From: Pseudoalteromonas ruthenica
GTDB lineage: Bacteria; Pseudomonadota; Gammaproteobacteria; Enterobacterales; Alteromonadaceae
Assembly: GCF_008808095.1 (NCBI RefSeq)
Contig: NZ_CP023396.1
Coordinates: 186,001 to 250,000, forward strand
Reading direction: 5' to 3'
Length of the DNA: 64,000 nt
Both the position numbers and the translations under genes were made by a program. Position 1 is the first letter of the stretch. Each line of letters opens with the position of its first letter. This document shows, piece by piece, positions 10,131-19,658 of this stretch. Under the pieces are notes generated by a model. That model worked only from the letters and a program-made list of their open reading frames with translations. It did no database searches and had not been told where the DNA came from.

Positions 10131-13007
10131 ATGAAACTTTCTCTATTAGCGACAGGTGTCGCCTTCGCGCTCACTCTTGGCGGTTGCCAAAGCACGCAAA
10201 CGACGACCAGCACCCCAACGGCTGCTGAGGCCGCGCCACAGTCACAAGCGGTGTTCTCCCAAGACTATGTACTTGAAGAGCTTGATAATGGTCTGCGAGT
10301 CATGGTGGTGAAAACAGACTACCCCGATGTCGTGTCATTACAAATCCCGGTGTCCGTAGGCTCACGTAATGAGGTGGAACCAGGAAAAACCGGCTTTGCA
10401 CACTTCTTTGAACACATGATGTTCAAAGGCTCTGAGAAATTTCCTGCACACGTGTATGCAGATATCTTGAAAAATTCTGGGGTCGATAATCGCGCTTACA
10501 CCACGAACGATTACACCAATTATCACCTTAACTTCTCCAAAGAGCACCTCGATAAGGTGCTAGAAATTGAAGCGGATATCTTCCAAAACTTGAGTTACAG
10601 TGAAGAGCAATTCCGTACCGAAGCGCTGACCGTCAAAGGCGAATACTTAAAGAATAATGCCAGTCCAATCCGTAAGTTATTAGCGGCGGTGCGTAATGAG
10701 GCCTTTGATAAGCATACCTATAAACACACCACTATGGGCTTTTTTGCCGACATTGAAGCCATGCCGGACCAAAGTGAATATGGGCAAACCTTTTTCGAGC
10801 GCTTTTATAAGCCGGAATATGTTTCTTTGGTGATTGTCGGTGATGTTGACCCGCAAGCGACCATTGCGATGGTGAAAAAGCACTGGGGCAATTGGCAGCA
10901 AGGGGATTATCAAGCCGATATTCCTGTTGAACCGCAACAACAGGCGCCTCGTTATGTGCATGAGCAATACGAAGGGCTACCCGGGCACTGGTTATTAGTG
11001 TCATACAAAGGTGCAGCGTGGCAGCCGCAGAAAAAAGACCGCGCGGCGCTTGATTTGCTCTCACAACTATACTTTTCTGAGAACTCAGATTTGTATCAAG
11101 AGTTGGTTGTTGATAAACAAATTGCCAGCCAAATGTTCACTTACAACCCGGAAACCAAAGACCCAGGCTTGATGCATGTGTTTGTGAAGGTGGATGATGA
11201 GCAGCACCTCACTACCGTGCGCGATGCTATCAACCGCACTTATGCCAAGGCACGTACAGAGTTGGTCGATGAAAGCCGGCTACAAGCCTTGAAATCGCAC
11301 CAAAAGTATAGCTTTATTAATAGCTTAGATTCATCACAAAGCATCGCCTCAACCCTTGCGCGGTACATGCATTTCGAGCGTGACCCTGAGGTGATCAACA
11401 CCTTGTATGCCACTGCCGATAATATTAGTGCCGAAGATATTCGCACCATGGCGAATAAATACTTTGTCGATAGTAATCGTACCACGGTGACGATGTCGGC
11501 TAGTGAGTCGGTCGCAGGCTTTGCCAACGAGGTGCGCCTTGATGCTTTAGTCGCTGAGCATCAAAATAAACCTACCGAGCGCCATTTCACCGTGCTCGAT
11601 AACACGAATAGTTCACCGCTGGTGGATGTTAACTGGTTATTCTACACCGGCGCGGCTGCCGACCCAGAGGGCAAAAAAGGTTTGGCGGCTCTGACTGCGG
11701 CAATGATTGCCAAAGGCGGCAGTGAGTCACAAAGCTATAAAGATATTCAAAAGGCTTTATACCCCATGGCGGGGAGCTTTAGCTATCAAATTGACAAAGA
11801 AATGATGTCGTTTCGTGGCCGTATTCACAAAGACAATGCTGACAAATGGTATGCCTTGGTGAGCGAGCAATTGCTAAACCCAGGATTTCGCGAAGACGAC
11901 TTCCAGCGGTTGCAAAAGGAGCTTGTCGATAGCATTAAATCAGGCTTAAAAGCGTCTAACGATGAGGAGCTGGGCAAGGAGGTACTGTATAGCAAGCTGT
12001 ATCAAGGCCATCCTTATGAAAGTTATAATTACGGCGACTTATCTGATCTGGAGAATATTACCTTAGCGGATGTGCGGGCCTTTTATCAGCAACAGCTGAC
12101 CCAAAGTAAACTGCACTTGGGTATTACGGGAGCCATGCCAGAAGAGCTGAAAACGCAGCTGTTAACGGACCTACAGGGCTTACCAAAAGGTGAGCAACGC
12201 CGCCTTAATGTGCCTGACGCTCCAGCCCTTGACGGGCGTTACGCTACTATTGTCGAAAAGTCGGCAAAATCAACGGCAGTGTCGTTTGGCTTCCCTATTG
12301 ATACCACGCGCTCGCACAAAGACTGGACAGCATTATGGTTAGTGCGTTCATACTTAGGTGAGCACCGTAACTCGAACGCTCAGTTATTCCAGCGTATTCG
12401 TCAGGTTCGGGGGATGAACTATGGCGACTATGCCTACATCGAGTACTTCCCTCGTGGTATGTTCCAAACTAAACCAGATGCTAACCTAGGGCGCTCTGAG
12501 CAAATCTTCCAGGTATGGCTAAGGCCGCTGCGCTCAAATAACGATGCTCACTTTGCTACTCGCACCGCTTTATTCGAGCTCGATAAACTCATTGCCAATG
12601 GCATGAGCGAAGCGGACTTTGCAGCAACGCGAAACTTCTTAAGTAACTATGTGCCGCAACTGGTAGCCAGCCAAGACCGACAGCTAGGCTATGCCCTAGA
12701 TAGTCGCTTTTACGACACCGATAACTTTGTCGACTATGTACGTGAGCAGCTCAGTAGCCTAAGCGTCGAAGATGTAAATCGGGTGATCAGTGAGAATCTA
12801 CAAAGCGACAATATGCACTATGTGTTTGTTACTGGAGATGGCGCCGATATGCAGCAACGACTGGCCTCGGAGCAGGAATCACCGCTGCAGTACAACACTG
12901 AGAAACCGCAATCGCTGCTTGACGAAGACAAGCAAATCCAAAGCTACCCTTTGCGTATTCCCGCTGAGAATATAGAGGTGTTGGCGGTCGACACCGTCTT
13001 TGAATAA
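10131..13007 (+). CDS. M16 (insulinase/pitrilysin) family zinc protease, lipoprotein
   Basis: About 958 residues with two M16 halves, as in periplasmic proteases of Alteromonadales. The lipoprotein signal MKLSLLATGVAFALTLGGC is followed by a Thr/Ala-rich linker. The first half carries the inverted zinc motif HFFEH (about residues 91-95) with the downstream Glu in VKGEYLKN. The second half, from about residue 500, includes the structural C-terminal M16 domain (TYALDSRF-type segment, RQVRGMNYGDYAYIEYFPRG). An ATG at 10131 with AAGG upstream starts the signal peptide; frames from 10023 or 10093 only lengthen it. Likely degrades peptides in the periplasm. Single-gene unit with its own terminator. 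Confidence 0.93.
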   Translation: MKLSLLATGVAFALTLGGCQSTQTTTSTPTAAEAAPQSQAVFSQDYVLEELDNGLRVMVVKTDYPDVVSLQIPVSVGSRNEVEPGKTGFAHFFEHMMFKGSEKFPAHVYADILKNSGVDNRAYTTNDYTNYHLNFSKEHLDKVLEIEADIFQNLSYSEEQFRTEALTVKGEYLKNNASPIRKLLAAVRNEAFDKHTYKHTTMGFFADIEAMPDQSEYGQTFFERFYKPEYVSLVIVGDVDPQATIAMVKKHWGNWQQGDYQADIPVEPQQQAPRYVHEQYEGLPGHWLLVSYKGAAWQPQKKDRAALDLLSQLYFSENSDLYQELVVDKQIASQMFTYNPETKDPGLMHVFVKVDDEQHLTTVRDAINRTYAKARTELVDESRLQALKSHQKYSFINSLDSSQSIASTLARYMHFERDPEVINTLYATADNISAEDIRTMANKYFVDSNRTTVTMSASESVAGFANEVRLDALVAEHQNKPTERHFTVLDNTNSSPLVDVNWLFYTGAAADPEGKKGLAALTAAMIAKGGSESQSYKDIQKALYPMAGSFSYQIDKEMMSFRGRIHKDNADKWYALVSEQLLNPGFREDDFQRLQKELVDSIKSGLKASNDEELGKEVLYSKLYQGHPYESYNYGDLSDLENITLADVRAFYQQQLTQSKLHLGITGAMPEELKTQLLTDLQGLPKGEQRRLNVPDAPALDGRYATIVEKSAKSTAVSFGFPIDTTRSHKDWTALWLVRSYLGEHRNSNAQLFQRIRQVRGMNYGDYAYIEYFPRGMFQTKPDANLGRSEQIFQVWLRPLRSNNDAHFATRTALFELDKLIANGMSEADFAATRNFLSNYVPQLVASQDRQLGYALDSRFYDTDNFVDYVREQLSSLSVEDVNRVISENLQSDNMHYVFVTGDGADMQQRLASEQESPLQYNTEKPQSLLDEDKQIQSYPLRIPAENIEVLAVDTVFE

Positions 13008-13022
13008 GCATTAATCTGCACG

Positions 13023-13052
13023 AAAAGCCGCTGTTGATGAGCGGCTTTTTTA
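13023..13052 (+). terminator. Intrinsic terminator after the M16 protease gene
   Basis: AAAAGCCGCT/AGCGGCTTTTTT with a seven-base loop, 16 bases past the stop. Confidence 0.9.
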
Positions 13053-13112
13053 TTGCTGTGTTTCTGCTATGGTTATGAGCGACAACTCATTTGTATGCCA
13101 TGGAGGGACATA

Positions 13113-14582
13113 ATGTCAGCCAAGCTATTATTGGGGCCTATTCTTGGCCTTGAATCAGATACCCTGTATACCTTTGTCTTTGTGACCGATAACAATGTGC
13201 AGCAATGTCATGTTGCGGTGGAAGGGCAGAACTTAGAGGCGGTTGAAATCGGTTCCCTAAGTGCGGGGAAGGTATGGAAAGCCCGTATCGAACTTGAAAC
13301 CACAGGTTACCTGGATTACCGCATTACTATCAACGGCGAGGACGCCGCAGACCAACAAGGTCAACAGCTGTGGACATTTTACGTGCCTGAGCAGGGAGAA
13401 AAACCGCGCTTAGCCTATGCCTCATGTAATGGTTTTTCCGATTATAAGATGATGAATGCCACAGAAAAACCTTACTATTTATGGCGTGAAATGCATGCAC
13501 AACACCAGCAGGCGCCATTTTCGCTGCTGTTAATGGGAGGCGATCAGGTTTACGCCGACTCCATATGGTCCCAAGTCCCCACATTACAGCGTTGGAATGA
13601 ACTTGATAAAGAGCAGAAAATAACGCGCCAAGTTAGCAAAGAGATGCGCAACCAAGTGACGCGATTTTATAGCCAACTGTATTTAGCTCGCTGGAATAAA
13701 GCGCCAATGGCGGCGATGCTGGCTTCAGTGCCATCGTTAATGATGTGGGATGATCATGATATTTTCGATGGCTGGGGGAGTTACCCTGATGATTTGCAGA
13801 GCTGCCCCGTGTATCAGTGTATCTATGAGGCGGCCCGTGAGGTGTTCACTTTGTTACAATTACGCGGCAGCGATAACCACGGTTTACTTGCCGGTGAACA
13901 AGGTTGTGACTTTTCATTTGCGCTGAGATTTCGCGATTACCATATTTTGGCCCTGGATAACCGCTCTGAGCGCAGTTTAAGCCAGGTGATGTCGGATAAT
14001 TGTTGGGCTCATGTGACCGATTACCTCGATAGCCAATGCCAACAAGGAGATTTGTTGGTGATGACTGCTGTGCCTGTGGTCTATCGTGATTTCTCTTTCG
14101 CTGAGCGTGCGGTTGATGCCACCCCTTGGCAAGAAGAGCTGACTGATGATTTAAAAGATCATTGGCGGGCAAAAGAGCATGAAGGGGAGCGCGCTCGTTT
14201 AATTATGCGACTCATTGATAATGCCAAGCAACGTCAAGGCAAAACCGTGTTGCTGTCGGGGGATGTGCATGTGGGGGCTCTGGGAGTGATCAGGGCGCCA
14301 CAATCTCAAGGCGTGGTGAAAATTCACCAAGTGGTGTCCTCGGGGATTATGCACCCGGCGCCGACCTTTATGCAGTGGCTCGGGATTTGTGCGATCACCA
14401 ATGACGATTTGGAATACATTGATGAAGGGGAGCAAATTACGGCTTCCATGCTGCGCCCATTTGGCTCAGCAAAGTACATTCGCGCTCGTAATTTTGTGTC
14501 CATGTGCCAAGGTGATGACGGCAAACTATGGGTCAACTGGCTCATTGAAGGCAAAGATAAGCCGAGTTATCCCATTAACTAG
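13113..14582 (+). CDS. PhoD-like alkaline phosphatase D family protein
   Basis: A 489-residue metallophosphoesterase of the PhoD type (PF09423-like), probably cytoplasmic because no signal peptide is present. Metal-ligand motifs in order: RLAYASCNG, LLMGGDQVYAD, MMWDDHDIFDGWGSYP and VLLSGDVHVGALG. The N-terminal ~100 residues form a beta-sandwich-like region. The start at 13113 is set by GGAGGG seven bases upstream; an in-frame ATG at 13053 overlaps the preceding terminator. PhoD enzymes hydrolyse phosphomono- or diesters with Ca/Fe; the substrate here is unknown. Convergent with srmB, sharing a bidirectional terminator. Confidence 0.88.
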   Translation: MSAKLLLGPILGLESDTLYTFVFVTDNNVQQCHVAVEGQNLEAVEIGSLSAGKVWKARIELETTGYLDYRITINGEDAADQQGQQLWTFYVPEQGEKPRLAYASCNGFSDYKMMNATEKPYYLWREMHAQHQQAPFSLLLMGGDQVYADSIWSQVPTLQRWNELDKEQKITRQVSKEMRNQVTRFYSQLYLARWNKAPMAAMLASVPSLMMWDDHDIFDGWGSYPDDLQSCPVYQCIYEAAREVFTLLQLRGSDNHGLLAGEQGCDFSFALRFRDYHILALDNRSERSLSQVMSDNCWAHVTDYLDSQCQQGDLLVMTAVPVVYRDFSFAERAVDATPWQEELTDDLKDHWRAKEHEGERARLIMRLIDNAKQRQGKTVLLSGDVHVGALGVIRAPQSQGVVKIHQVVSSGIMHPAPTFMQWLGICAITNDDLEYIDEGEQITASMLRPFGSAKYIRARNFVSMCQGDDGKLWVNWLIEGKDKPSYPIN

Positions 14583-14587
14583 AGAGT

Positions 14588-14617
14588 AAAAAGGCCTCTT
14601 TAGGGAGGCCTTTTTTA
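14588..14617. terminator. Bidirectional intrinsic terminator
   Basis: AAAAAGGCCTC/GAGGCCTTTTTT hairpin between the convergent PhoD-like gene and srmB. T-runs are present on both strands. Confidence 0.9.
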
Positions 14618-14618
14618 A

Positions 14619-15854
14619 CTACTTTTTGGCTTTGATTTTAGCCTTGGCTTTTTTGCGCTTGGCTTTGATCTTGGCCGGATCTTTTTTCTTTTTCGGTGGC
14701 AACTTAGGCTCTTTATGTTGTGGCTCTAAGCCCTTTATTTTGCGCCGTTTCAGTACTTGATCGGTATAACGCTCTATTTTGCCAACCATGGCCACATCAT
14801 GGGCCTCAACCAAGGAAATAGCGGTGCCTTTTTTACCTGCACGGGCCGTGCGGCCAATGCGGTGCACGTATACATCGGCCGTGCGTGGCATATCAAAGTT
14901 GATGACATGGCTGATATCGCTGACATCAATGCCGCGTGCGGCGACATCTGTGGCCACCAAAATATTAGTGCGACCACTGTGAAAGCTAGCCATGGCTGCC
15001 ATGCGTTTATCCTGTGGCATCTCGCCACGTAGCCATGTGGTTTTTATATCATTAGTATAAAGCTCGCCCACTAACTTTTCTAAACGCTCGCGGGTTTTCA
15101 CAAACACCACGGCCTTTTCCACATCACTTTGTTTCAATAGATGGGTCAGTAGTGCCAACTTGTGCTCGTAATCATCGGCCAAGTGAACCCATTGTAAGAT
15201 CTTGCCGCGCTCGCGACGCGAGGGTGAAGCTTCAAGTTTAGCGGGCTCATTAAGGATTCGCTCGGAGAACTTTTCTACTGCTTCGCCTTCCAAGGTGGCC
15301 GAAAATAGCAGACATTGGCGTCGGTTTTTGGCTTCCTCACAGATGCGCAGCATTTCTTTGCGAAAGCCCATATCTAGCATGCGATCGGCTTCATCGAGGA
15401 TCAACATTTCCACATCCTCGGCGTGGAAGTTTTCGGTATCCAAATACTCCATTAACCGTCCAGGAGTGGCAATCAGCACATCGTTGTTCTTTTCAAAGAT
15501 TTCTTTATGACTGCCGTAGTTGATGCCGCCGGTCACCACGCCAATTTTTAGGTGCGTGTGGGCTGCGAGCTTTTCACACTGCTCATGGACTTGGTAAGCA
15601 AGTTCGCGCGTTGGTGCCATGATCAGCACGCGAGCGAAACCTGGGTTACGACGCGGGTGGTCGAGTAAGTATTGAATTGCAGGGATCAAGAACGCTGCCG
15701 TTTTCCCTGTGCCCGTTGGTGCACCCGCAAGTACGTCGCGACCATCAAGGGCCTCTGGGATGGCGAGCTGTTGGATGCTGGTGGCTTTGCTAAAGCCCAT
15801 GGCATCAATGGCTTTTAAAAGCGCGGCATCAAGATCAAAATCGGCAAATTGCAT
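14619..15854 (-). CDS. srmB: ATP-dependent DEAD-box RNA helicase SrmB
   Basis: Assists 50S ribosome assembly in E. coli. All DEAD-box motifs are present: Q motif near SKATSIQQLAIP, walker A APTGTGKT, PTRELA, DEAD in ILDEADRMLDMG, SAT in LLFSATLEGEA, ARGIDV and HRIGRTARAG. The C-terminus is a Lys-rich tail (about 30 of the last 45 residues Lys/Arg/Ala/Pro), suited to RNA binding. The start MQFADFDLDAAL at 15854 fits the family; the frame upstream to 15920 adds 22 unlikely residues. Divergent from trmN, as in E. coli. Confidence 0.93.
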   Translation of the reverse strand: MQFADFDLDAALLKAIDAMGFSKATSIQQLAIPEALDGRDVLAGAPTGTGKTAAFLIPAIQYLLDHPRRNPGFARVLIMAPTRELAYQVHEQCEKLAAHTHLKIGVVTGGINYGSHKEIFEKNNDVLIATPGRLMEYLDTENFHAEDVEMLILDEADRMLDMGFRKEMLRICEEAKNRRQCLLFSATLEGEAVEKFSERILNEPAKLEASPSRRERGKILQWVHLADDYEHKLALLTHLLKQSDVEKAVVFVKTRERLEKLVGELYTNDIKTTWLRGEMPQDKRMAAMASFHSGRTNILVATDVAARGIDVSDISHVINFDMPRTADVYVHRIGRTARAGKKGTAISLVEAHDVAMVGKIERYTDQVLKRRKIKGLEPQHKEPKLPPKKKKDPAKIKAKRKKAKAKIKAKK

Positions 15855-15866
15855 AAAGGAGTCAAA

Positions 15867-15977
15867 ATGAAGGACAATTGCGTTAATTATACGTGGCACA
15901 TACACAAACACAAAGGGCAAAAGTGGCAGGATTTAACTTTAAACGCTTCTCCATCGCACAAGACAACGTCGCCATGA
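15867..15977 (+). CDS. Possible 36-codon leader ORF overlapping trmN
   Basis: An ATG at 15867 is preceded by a near-perfect AAAGGAG five bases upstream. It opens a 36-codon frame ending in TGA at 15977, out of frame with trmN, whose own GTG at 15893 has no visible Shine-Dalgarno. The peptide (MKDNCVNYTWHIHKHKG...) resembles nothing I know. It may be a translated leader that brings ribosomes to the trmN start, or simply a chance frame after a good ribosome binding site. Confidence 0.3.
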   Translation: MKDNCVNYTWHIHKHKGQKWQDLTLNASPSHKTTSP

Positions 15978-16618
15978 AGGTCTCAACCGATGGCATCTTG
16001 CTCGGTGCGTGGGCCGATGTCAGCCAGGCGCGGCGTATATTGGATGTGGGCACGGGCACAGGGCTACTGGCGTTAATGGCTAAGCAGCGGGCGCCCGACG
16101 CGTGTGTGCACGGCATTGATATTGAACCGGATGCTTGCACTCAAGCGCAGCTTAATGTTGCTGCGAGCCCCTGGCCTGAGGTGGCTATAAGCCGCTGTGA
16201 TGCTAATACCTTCACGCCCGAGCAAGCGGTTGATTTAGTGATCAGTAATCCACCGTATTTCGATAATGCCCTTAAAGCCGGCAGCGACAAACGCACGTTG
16301 GCGCGTCATACCGATAGTTTACCTTTTAGTGAACTACTGGGTGTGTGGCAGCGAGCCAGCCACAGCCAGACTGAATTGGCGGTGATTTTGCCACTATCTG
16401 GCGCCGAGCAATTGCACCAATTGGTGCTGCAACAAGGGGGATATTTACGCCGTTGTTGTCGGGTGAAAACCACCGCCACTAAAGCCGTAACGCGCTGTTT
16501 AATGCAGTGGAGTTGGCAGCCAAGTGATTGCCATTATAGCGAGTTGGTGATTCATCAAGGCGATGATTACAGCGCCGAGTATCGCGCATTGTGTCAGGAT
16601 TTTTACCTGCGTTTTTGA
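15893..16618 (+). CDS. trmN: tRNA1(Val) (adenine37-N6)-methyltransferase
   Basis: SAM-dependent methylation of A37 in tRNA-Val (YfiC/TrmN6 family). The 241-residue protein has the family start pattern (GFNFKRFSIAQDNVAMKVSTDGILLGAWA), SAM motif I LDVGTGTGLLALM, the acidic motif GIDIEPDACTQAQ and the N6-adenine signature NPPY in VISNPPYFDNAL. The GTG at 15893 gives a length like E. coli's, but a later GTG (VAGFNF) is also possible, and the best Shine-Dalgarno upstream serves a different frame. Divergent from srmB. Confidence 0.9.
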   Translation: MAHTQTQRAKVAGFNFKRFSIAQDNVAMKVSTDGILLGAWADVSQARRILDVGTGTGLLALMAKQRAPDACVHGIDIEPDACTQAQLNVAASPWPEVAISRCDANTFTPEQAVDLVISNPPYFDNALKAGSDKRTLARHTDSLPFSELLGVWQRASHSQTELAVILPLSGAEQLHQLVLQQGGYLRRCCRVKTTATKAVTRCLMQWSWQPSDCHYSELVIHQGDDYSAEYRALCQDFYLRF

Positions 16619-16643
16619 TTTTTCAGCGCTCTTGTTTCGGTAA

Positions 16644-16657
16644 TGAATACGTATTCA
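16644..16657 (+). promoter_or_regulatory. Perfect 14-bp palindrome, candidate operator of the amylase gene
   Basis: TGAATACGTATTCA lies about 80 bases before the alpha-amylase start. A CG-centred palindrome of this size is typical of LacI-family operators, so maltose/starch control by such a regulator is plausible (inference). No LacI-type gene is in the window. Confidence 0.5.
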
Positions 16658-16736
16658 ATTGCCACAGTGATGCGCTCAGTCTAGTGTTAAATTTTTGTAA
16701 ATTAAGCGCAGGCTAATAACGAAAATGAGACACACT

Positions 16737-18731
16737 ATGACAACTAAAACCCTCCTCGCTGCGAGCCTCTCGTTAGGTCTTGCAATCCCGACGACAAGTC
16801 ATGCCGCCCCGACCACCTTTGTTCACTTGTTTGAATGGAGTTGGTCGGACATCGCTCAAGAATGTGAGCAGTTCTTAGGCCCCAAAGGCTACGCTGCCGT
16901 GCAGGTGTCACCGCCCAATGAGCATATCCAAGGCAGCCAATGGTGGACTCGCTACCAACCGGTCAGTTATGAGCTCTCCAGTCGCGGTGGCAATCGCAGC
17001 GAGTTCATTGATATGGTCCAGCGTTGTGGCGAGGCCGGCGTGGATATCTATGTTGATACCCTGATTAATCACATGGCGGCGGGCAGTGGTGTTGGCACGG
17101 CAGGACACAGCTATGGGGATAAATATTTCCCAGATTACAGCCCACAAGACTTCCATACTAGCTGCGCTATCAATCCTGAAGATTATGGCAATGACCGTTG
17201 GCGCGTGCAGCATTGTGAATTGGTGGGCCTCGCGGACCTAGACACCGATGCCGAGTATGTGCAAAACACCTTAGCCAATTACATTAACTCACTGCAAAGC
17301 CTAGGGGTGAAAGGGTTTCGTTTTGATGCTGCGAAACATGTTGCAGCAGATGATATTGCCAGCTTGATGAGCAAGGTGGTAGGCAACCCGGTGGTATTCC
17401 AAGAGGTGATTGATCAAGGCGGTGAAGCTGTCAGCGCTTCGGAATATCTGGCCACAGGCTTGGTCACCGAATTTAAATACAGCACCGAGCTTGGCAACAC
17501 CTTTCGCAATGGCAAACTCGCCTGGTTGAGTAATTTTGGTGAAGGGTGGGGGTTTATGCCGAGCTCCTCAGCAGTGGTGTTCGTCGATAATCACGACAAC
17601 CAGCGTGGTCACGGTGGGGGCGGTAATGTAATCACCTATGCCGATGGCCGTTTATATGATTTAGCGAACGTATTTATGCTTGCCTATCCCTATGGTTACC
17701 CTAAGGTGATGTCGAGTTATGACTATCACGGCGATACCGATGCTGGCGGGCCCAGTGTGCCGGTGCATAATAACGGCGAGTTAGAATGCTTTGGCAGCAA
17801 CTGGCAGTGCGAACACCGGTGGTCTTATATCGCCGGTGGCGTGGATTTTCGCAATAACACCACCGAGCACTGGCAAGTGACGCAGTGGTGGGATAATGGC
17901 AATAACCAAATAGCCTTTGGCCGGGCGGATGCCGGGCATGTGGCCATTAATAAGGAAGAGTTCGCGTTGCAGGCGACGATCGCCACTGACATGGCTCCAG
18001 GACGCTATTGCAATGTACTTAAAGGTACGCTGAGTGAAGATGGCAGTCGCTGTAGCGCTGAGGTCATTACCGTACAATCCGATGGCACTATTAACCTTGA
18101 TGTGGCCCCTTGGGATGCGATGGCTATTCATCATCAAGCCAAATTACCTGCCGTCGATGACGGTGACTGGCAGCGTACGGTGATCTTTATCAAGGCAGCC
18201 ACCGCAAGCGGCGAGGATCTATTTCTACGCGGCGGCATTGACCACCACTATGCCAACACCACACAAGGGCGCGATTGCCAAACTAGTAACTACCAATGTG
18301 CCATGCCTATTCGTCACAACAACCTACGGAATACCACCACAGCGCCGTGGAAAATCAATGATAACTACCTTGATTGGTATGGTACTGAGGCGGGGCAAAG
18401 CAGTGATGCTCCCGGCAGTGCGACCGACTGGACCACCGACCTTTGGCCCAGCGACTGGGGCACTGAACGCACCGTGATTGTTGATGGTTATGGAGTGACA
18501 GCGCTTAATACGTGGGGGCCGCATTATTGGATGCTGGATGTTGAGATGGATTGCAGCCGCGCGGTAAATGGCTGGTTTGAAATTAAAGCCTTTGTGCGCA
18601 ATGGCCAAGGCTGGGAGGGAGATATTAACCAGCCGAATAGCCCTTATGCGAGCGCAAATCATTTTGCACAATGTGGCAAAATAAACACCTTTGAATTCAA
18701 TAGCGATACCGCACTCATACAAAGTTTTTAG
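16737..18731 (+). CDS. Secreted alpha-amylase (GH13, chloride-dependent type)
   Basis: Hydrolyses internal alpha-1,4 bonds of starch outside the cell. A Sec signal ([23 protein letters not shown]) precedes a catalytic domain very similar to the Pseudoalteromonas haloplanktis enzyme. Landmarks: [17 protein letters not shown], nucleophile Asp in [12 protein letters not shown], acid Glu in [13 protein letters not shown] and Asp in [15 protein letters not shown]. After about residue 475 comes a ~190-residue extension ([19 protein letters not shown]... to the end) matching the C-terminal propeptide/secretion-helper domain of the P. haloplanktis precursor. An ATG at 16725 four codons earlier is also possible. 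No other starch gene adjoins. Confidence 0.96.
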   Translation: MTTKTLLAASLSLGLAIPTTSHAAPTTFVHLFEWSWSDIAQECEQFLGPKGYAAVQVSPPNEHIQGSQWWTRYQPVSYELSSRGGNRSEFIDMVQRCGEAGVDIYVDTLINHMAAGSGVGTAGHSYGDKYFPDYSPQDFHTSCAINPEDYGNDRWRVQHCELVGLADLDTDAEYVQNTLANYINSLQSLGVKGFRFDAAKHVAADDIASLMSKVVGNPVVFQEVIDQGGEAVSASEYLATGLVTEFKYSTELGNTFRNGKLAWLSNFGEGWGFMPSSSAVVFVDNHDNQRGHGGGGNVITYADGRLYDLANVFMLAYPYGYPKVMSSYDYHGDTDAGGPSVPVHNNGELECFGSNWQCEHRWSYIAGGVDFRNNTTEHWQVTQWWDNGNNQIAFGRADAGHVAINKEEFALQATIATDMAPGRYCNVLKGTLSEDGSRCSAEVITVQSDGTINLDVAPWDAMAIHHQAKLPAVDDGDWQRTVIFIKAATASGEDLFLRGGIDHHYANTTQGRDCQTSNYQCAMPIRHNNLRNTTTAPWKINDNYLDWYGTEAGQSSDAPGSATDWTTDLWPSDWGTERTVIVDGYGVTALNTWGPHYWMLDVEMDCSRAVNGWFEIKAFVRNGQGWEGDINQPNSPYASANHFAQCGKINTFEFNSDTALIQSF

Positions 18732-18739
18732 CCTTTATT

Positions 18740-18777
18740 ACCCAAGTCAGGAGCGGATAAATCACCCTGACTTGGGT
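18740..18777. repeat. 12-bp perfect inverted repeat downstream of the amylase gene
   Basis: ACCCAAGTCAGG and CCTGACTTGGGT are separated by 14 bases, directly after the amylase stop. A strong hairpin without a T-run; probably a transcript end or stabiliser for the amylase mRNA. Confidence 0.6.
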
Positions 18778-18822
18778 TAGTGGTAATGCTTTGTTCCTGT
18801 TGTATTTAAATCTAACCTCACC

Positions 18823-19494
18823 TTAAATTTGCGTGCGGCAATAGCTACGCTGCACTGGGCAGGTTTGTAATTGCTTAAGCGCTGCTAGCATCATTTTTAC
18901 AGGCACAACAATAAAGTAGACGGAGGCAACAATCACCATAATGGGGTCGGCGTAGGCCGCATACACACTTAAATCGAAATAAGTGAGCAGGGCTGCGATG
19001 AAAAATCCGGCGATAACCGCAGCGCTGATCACCGCATCCATAAACCATTGCTTGGTTTCAGCTATTACCAAAGCAGATGCACCAGCTTGGGCTTTAATCA
19101 CTGTGTAAGCACCTATACAAGCCAGCAGGTTGATGACACCAAATAACAGTGCGGCCGCAGTATTGATAGTGCGACCACCATCCATCATAGCCAGCAGGGC
19201 TGAGATAAAAGACACACTGCACATCAGTGCGATAACAAACCCCTTAAAAGCAATAACAATGGAGGGTAAGCGCTGACTTAGTAAGGCACGTCGCCGAGAG
19301 TTTGGCGAATTTAGATATGCGGCGGTAAGCAGTGAGATAGCCGTTAATAACACACTGACAAGGGAGTAAGCACCGTCAAATAAAATCACCAAGGAGTCTA
19401 ACCATAGACCCAAAATGAGGCCTAATAAGGCTAGTAAAAGCGCGCTTATGCAAGAAAACAGCAATAGCTTCTGAGTATTTAAAGCAGACATCAT
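18823..19494 (-). CDS. CDF/cation-efflux-like membrane transporter
   Basis: A 223-residue protein with about six membrane helices. It has the cation diffusion facilitator layout: LVILFDGAYSLVSVLLT in TM2 (an Asp-containing metal-site-like segment) and WFMDAVISAAV followed by YAYADPIMVIVAS in TM5-TM6. Unlike zinc CDFs it lacks a His-Asp pair and a long cytoplasmic C-terminal domain; it ends soon after the last helix with two Cys. The metal and direction of transport are unknown. The start at 19494 (MMSALN) has GAGGTGG upstream. Confidence 0.72.
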   Translation of the reverse strand: MMSALNTQKLLLFSCISALLLALLGLILGLWLDSLVILFDGAYSLVSVLLTAISLLTAAYLNSPNSRRRALLSQRLPSIVIAFKGFVIALMCSVSFISALLAMMDGGRTINTAAALLFGVINLLACIGAYTVIKAQAGASALVIAETKQWFMDAVISAAVIAGFFIAALLTYFDLSVYAAYADPIMVIVASVYFIVVPVKMMLAALKQLQTCPVQRSYCRTQI

Positions 19495-19658
19495 AAACCA
19501 CCTCACAATGGGGATGTGTTCAATAGCAATTAACAACGTGCTGCCAGTGTAATGTCATAGAGGTCACTTCCAAAGCCGCTGAGCGACGATATTTACGTCG
19601 CTGAAAAGGCATAAACTTGCTATGGTAAATAAAACCAGCAAGATATCTGCGGCACGGT

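Noticed and set aside
14757..15510. Several + strand ORFs of 67-102 codons inside srmB
   Set aside because: They are antisense shadows of a well-conserved helicase with no start signals of their own.
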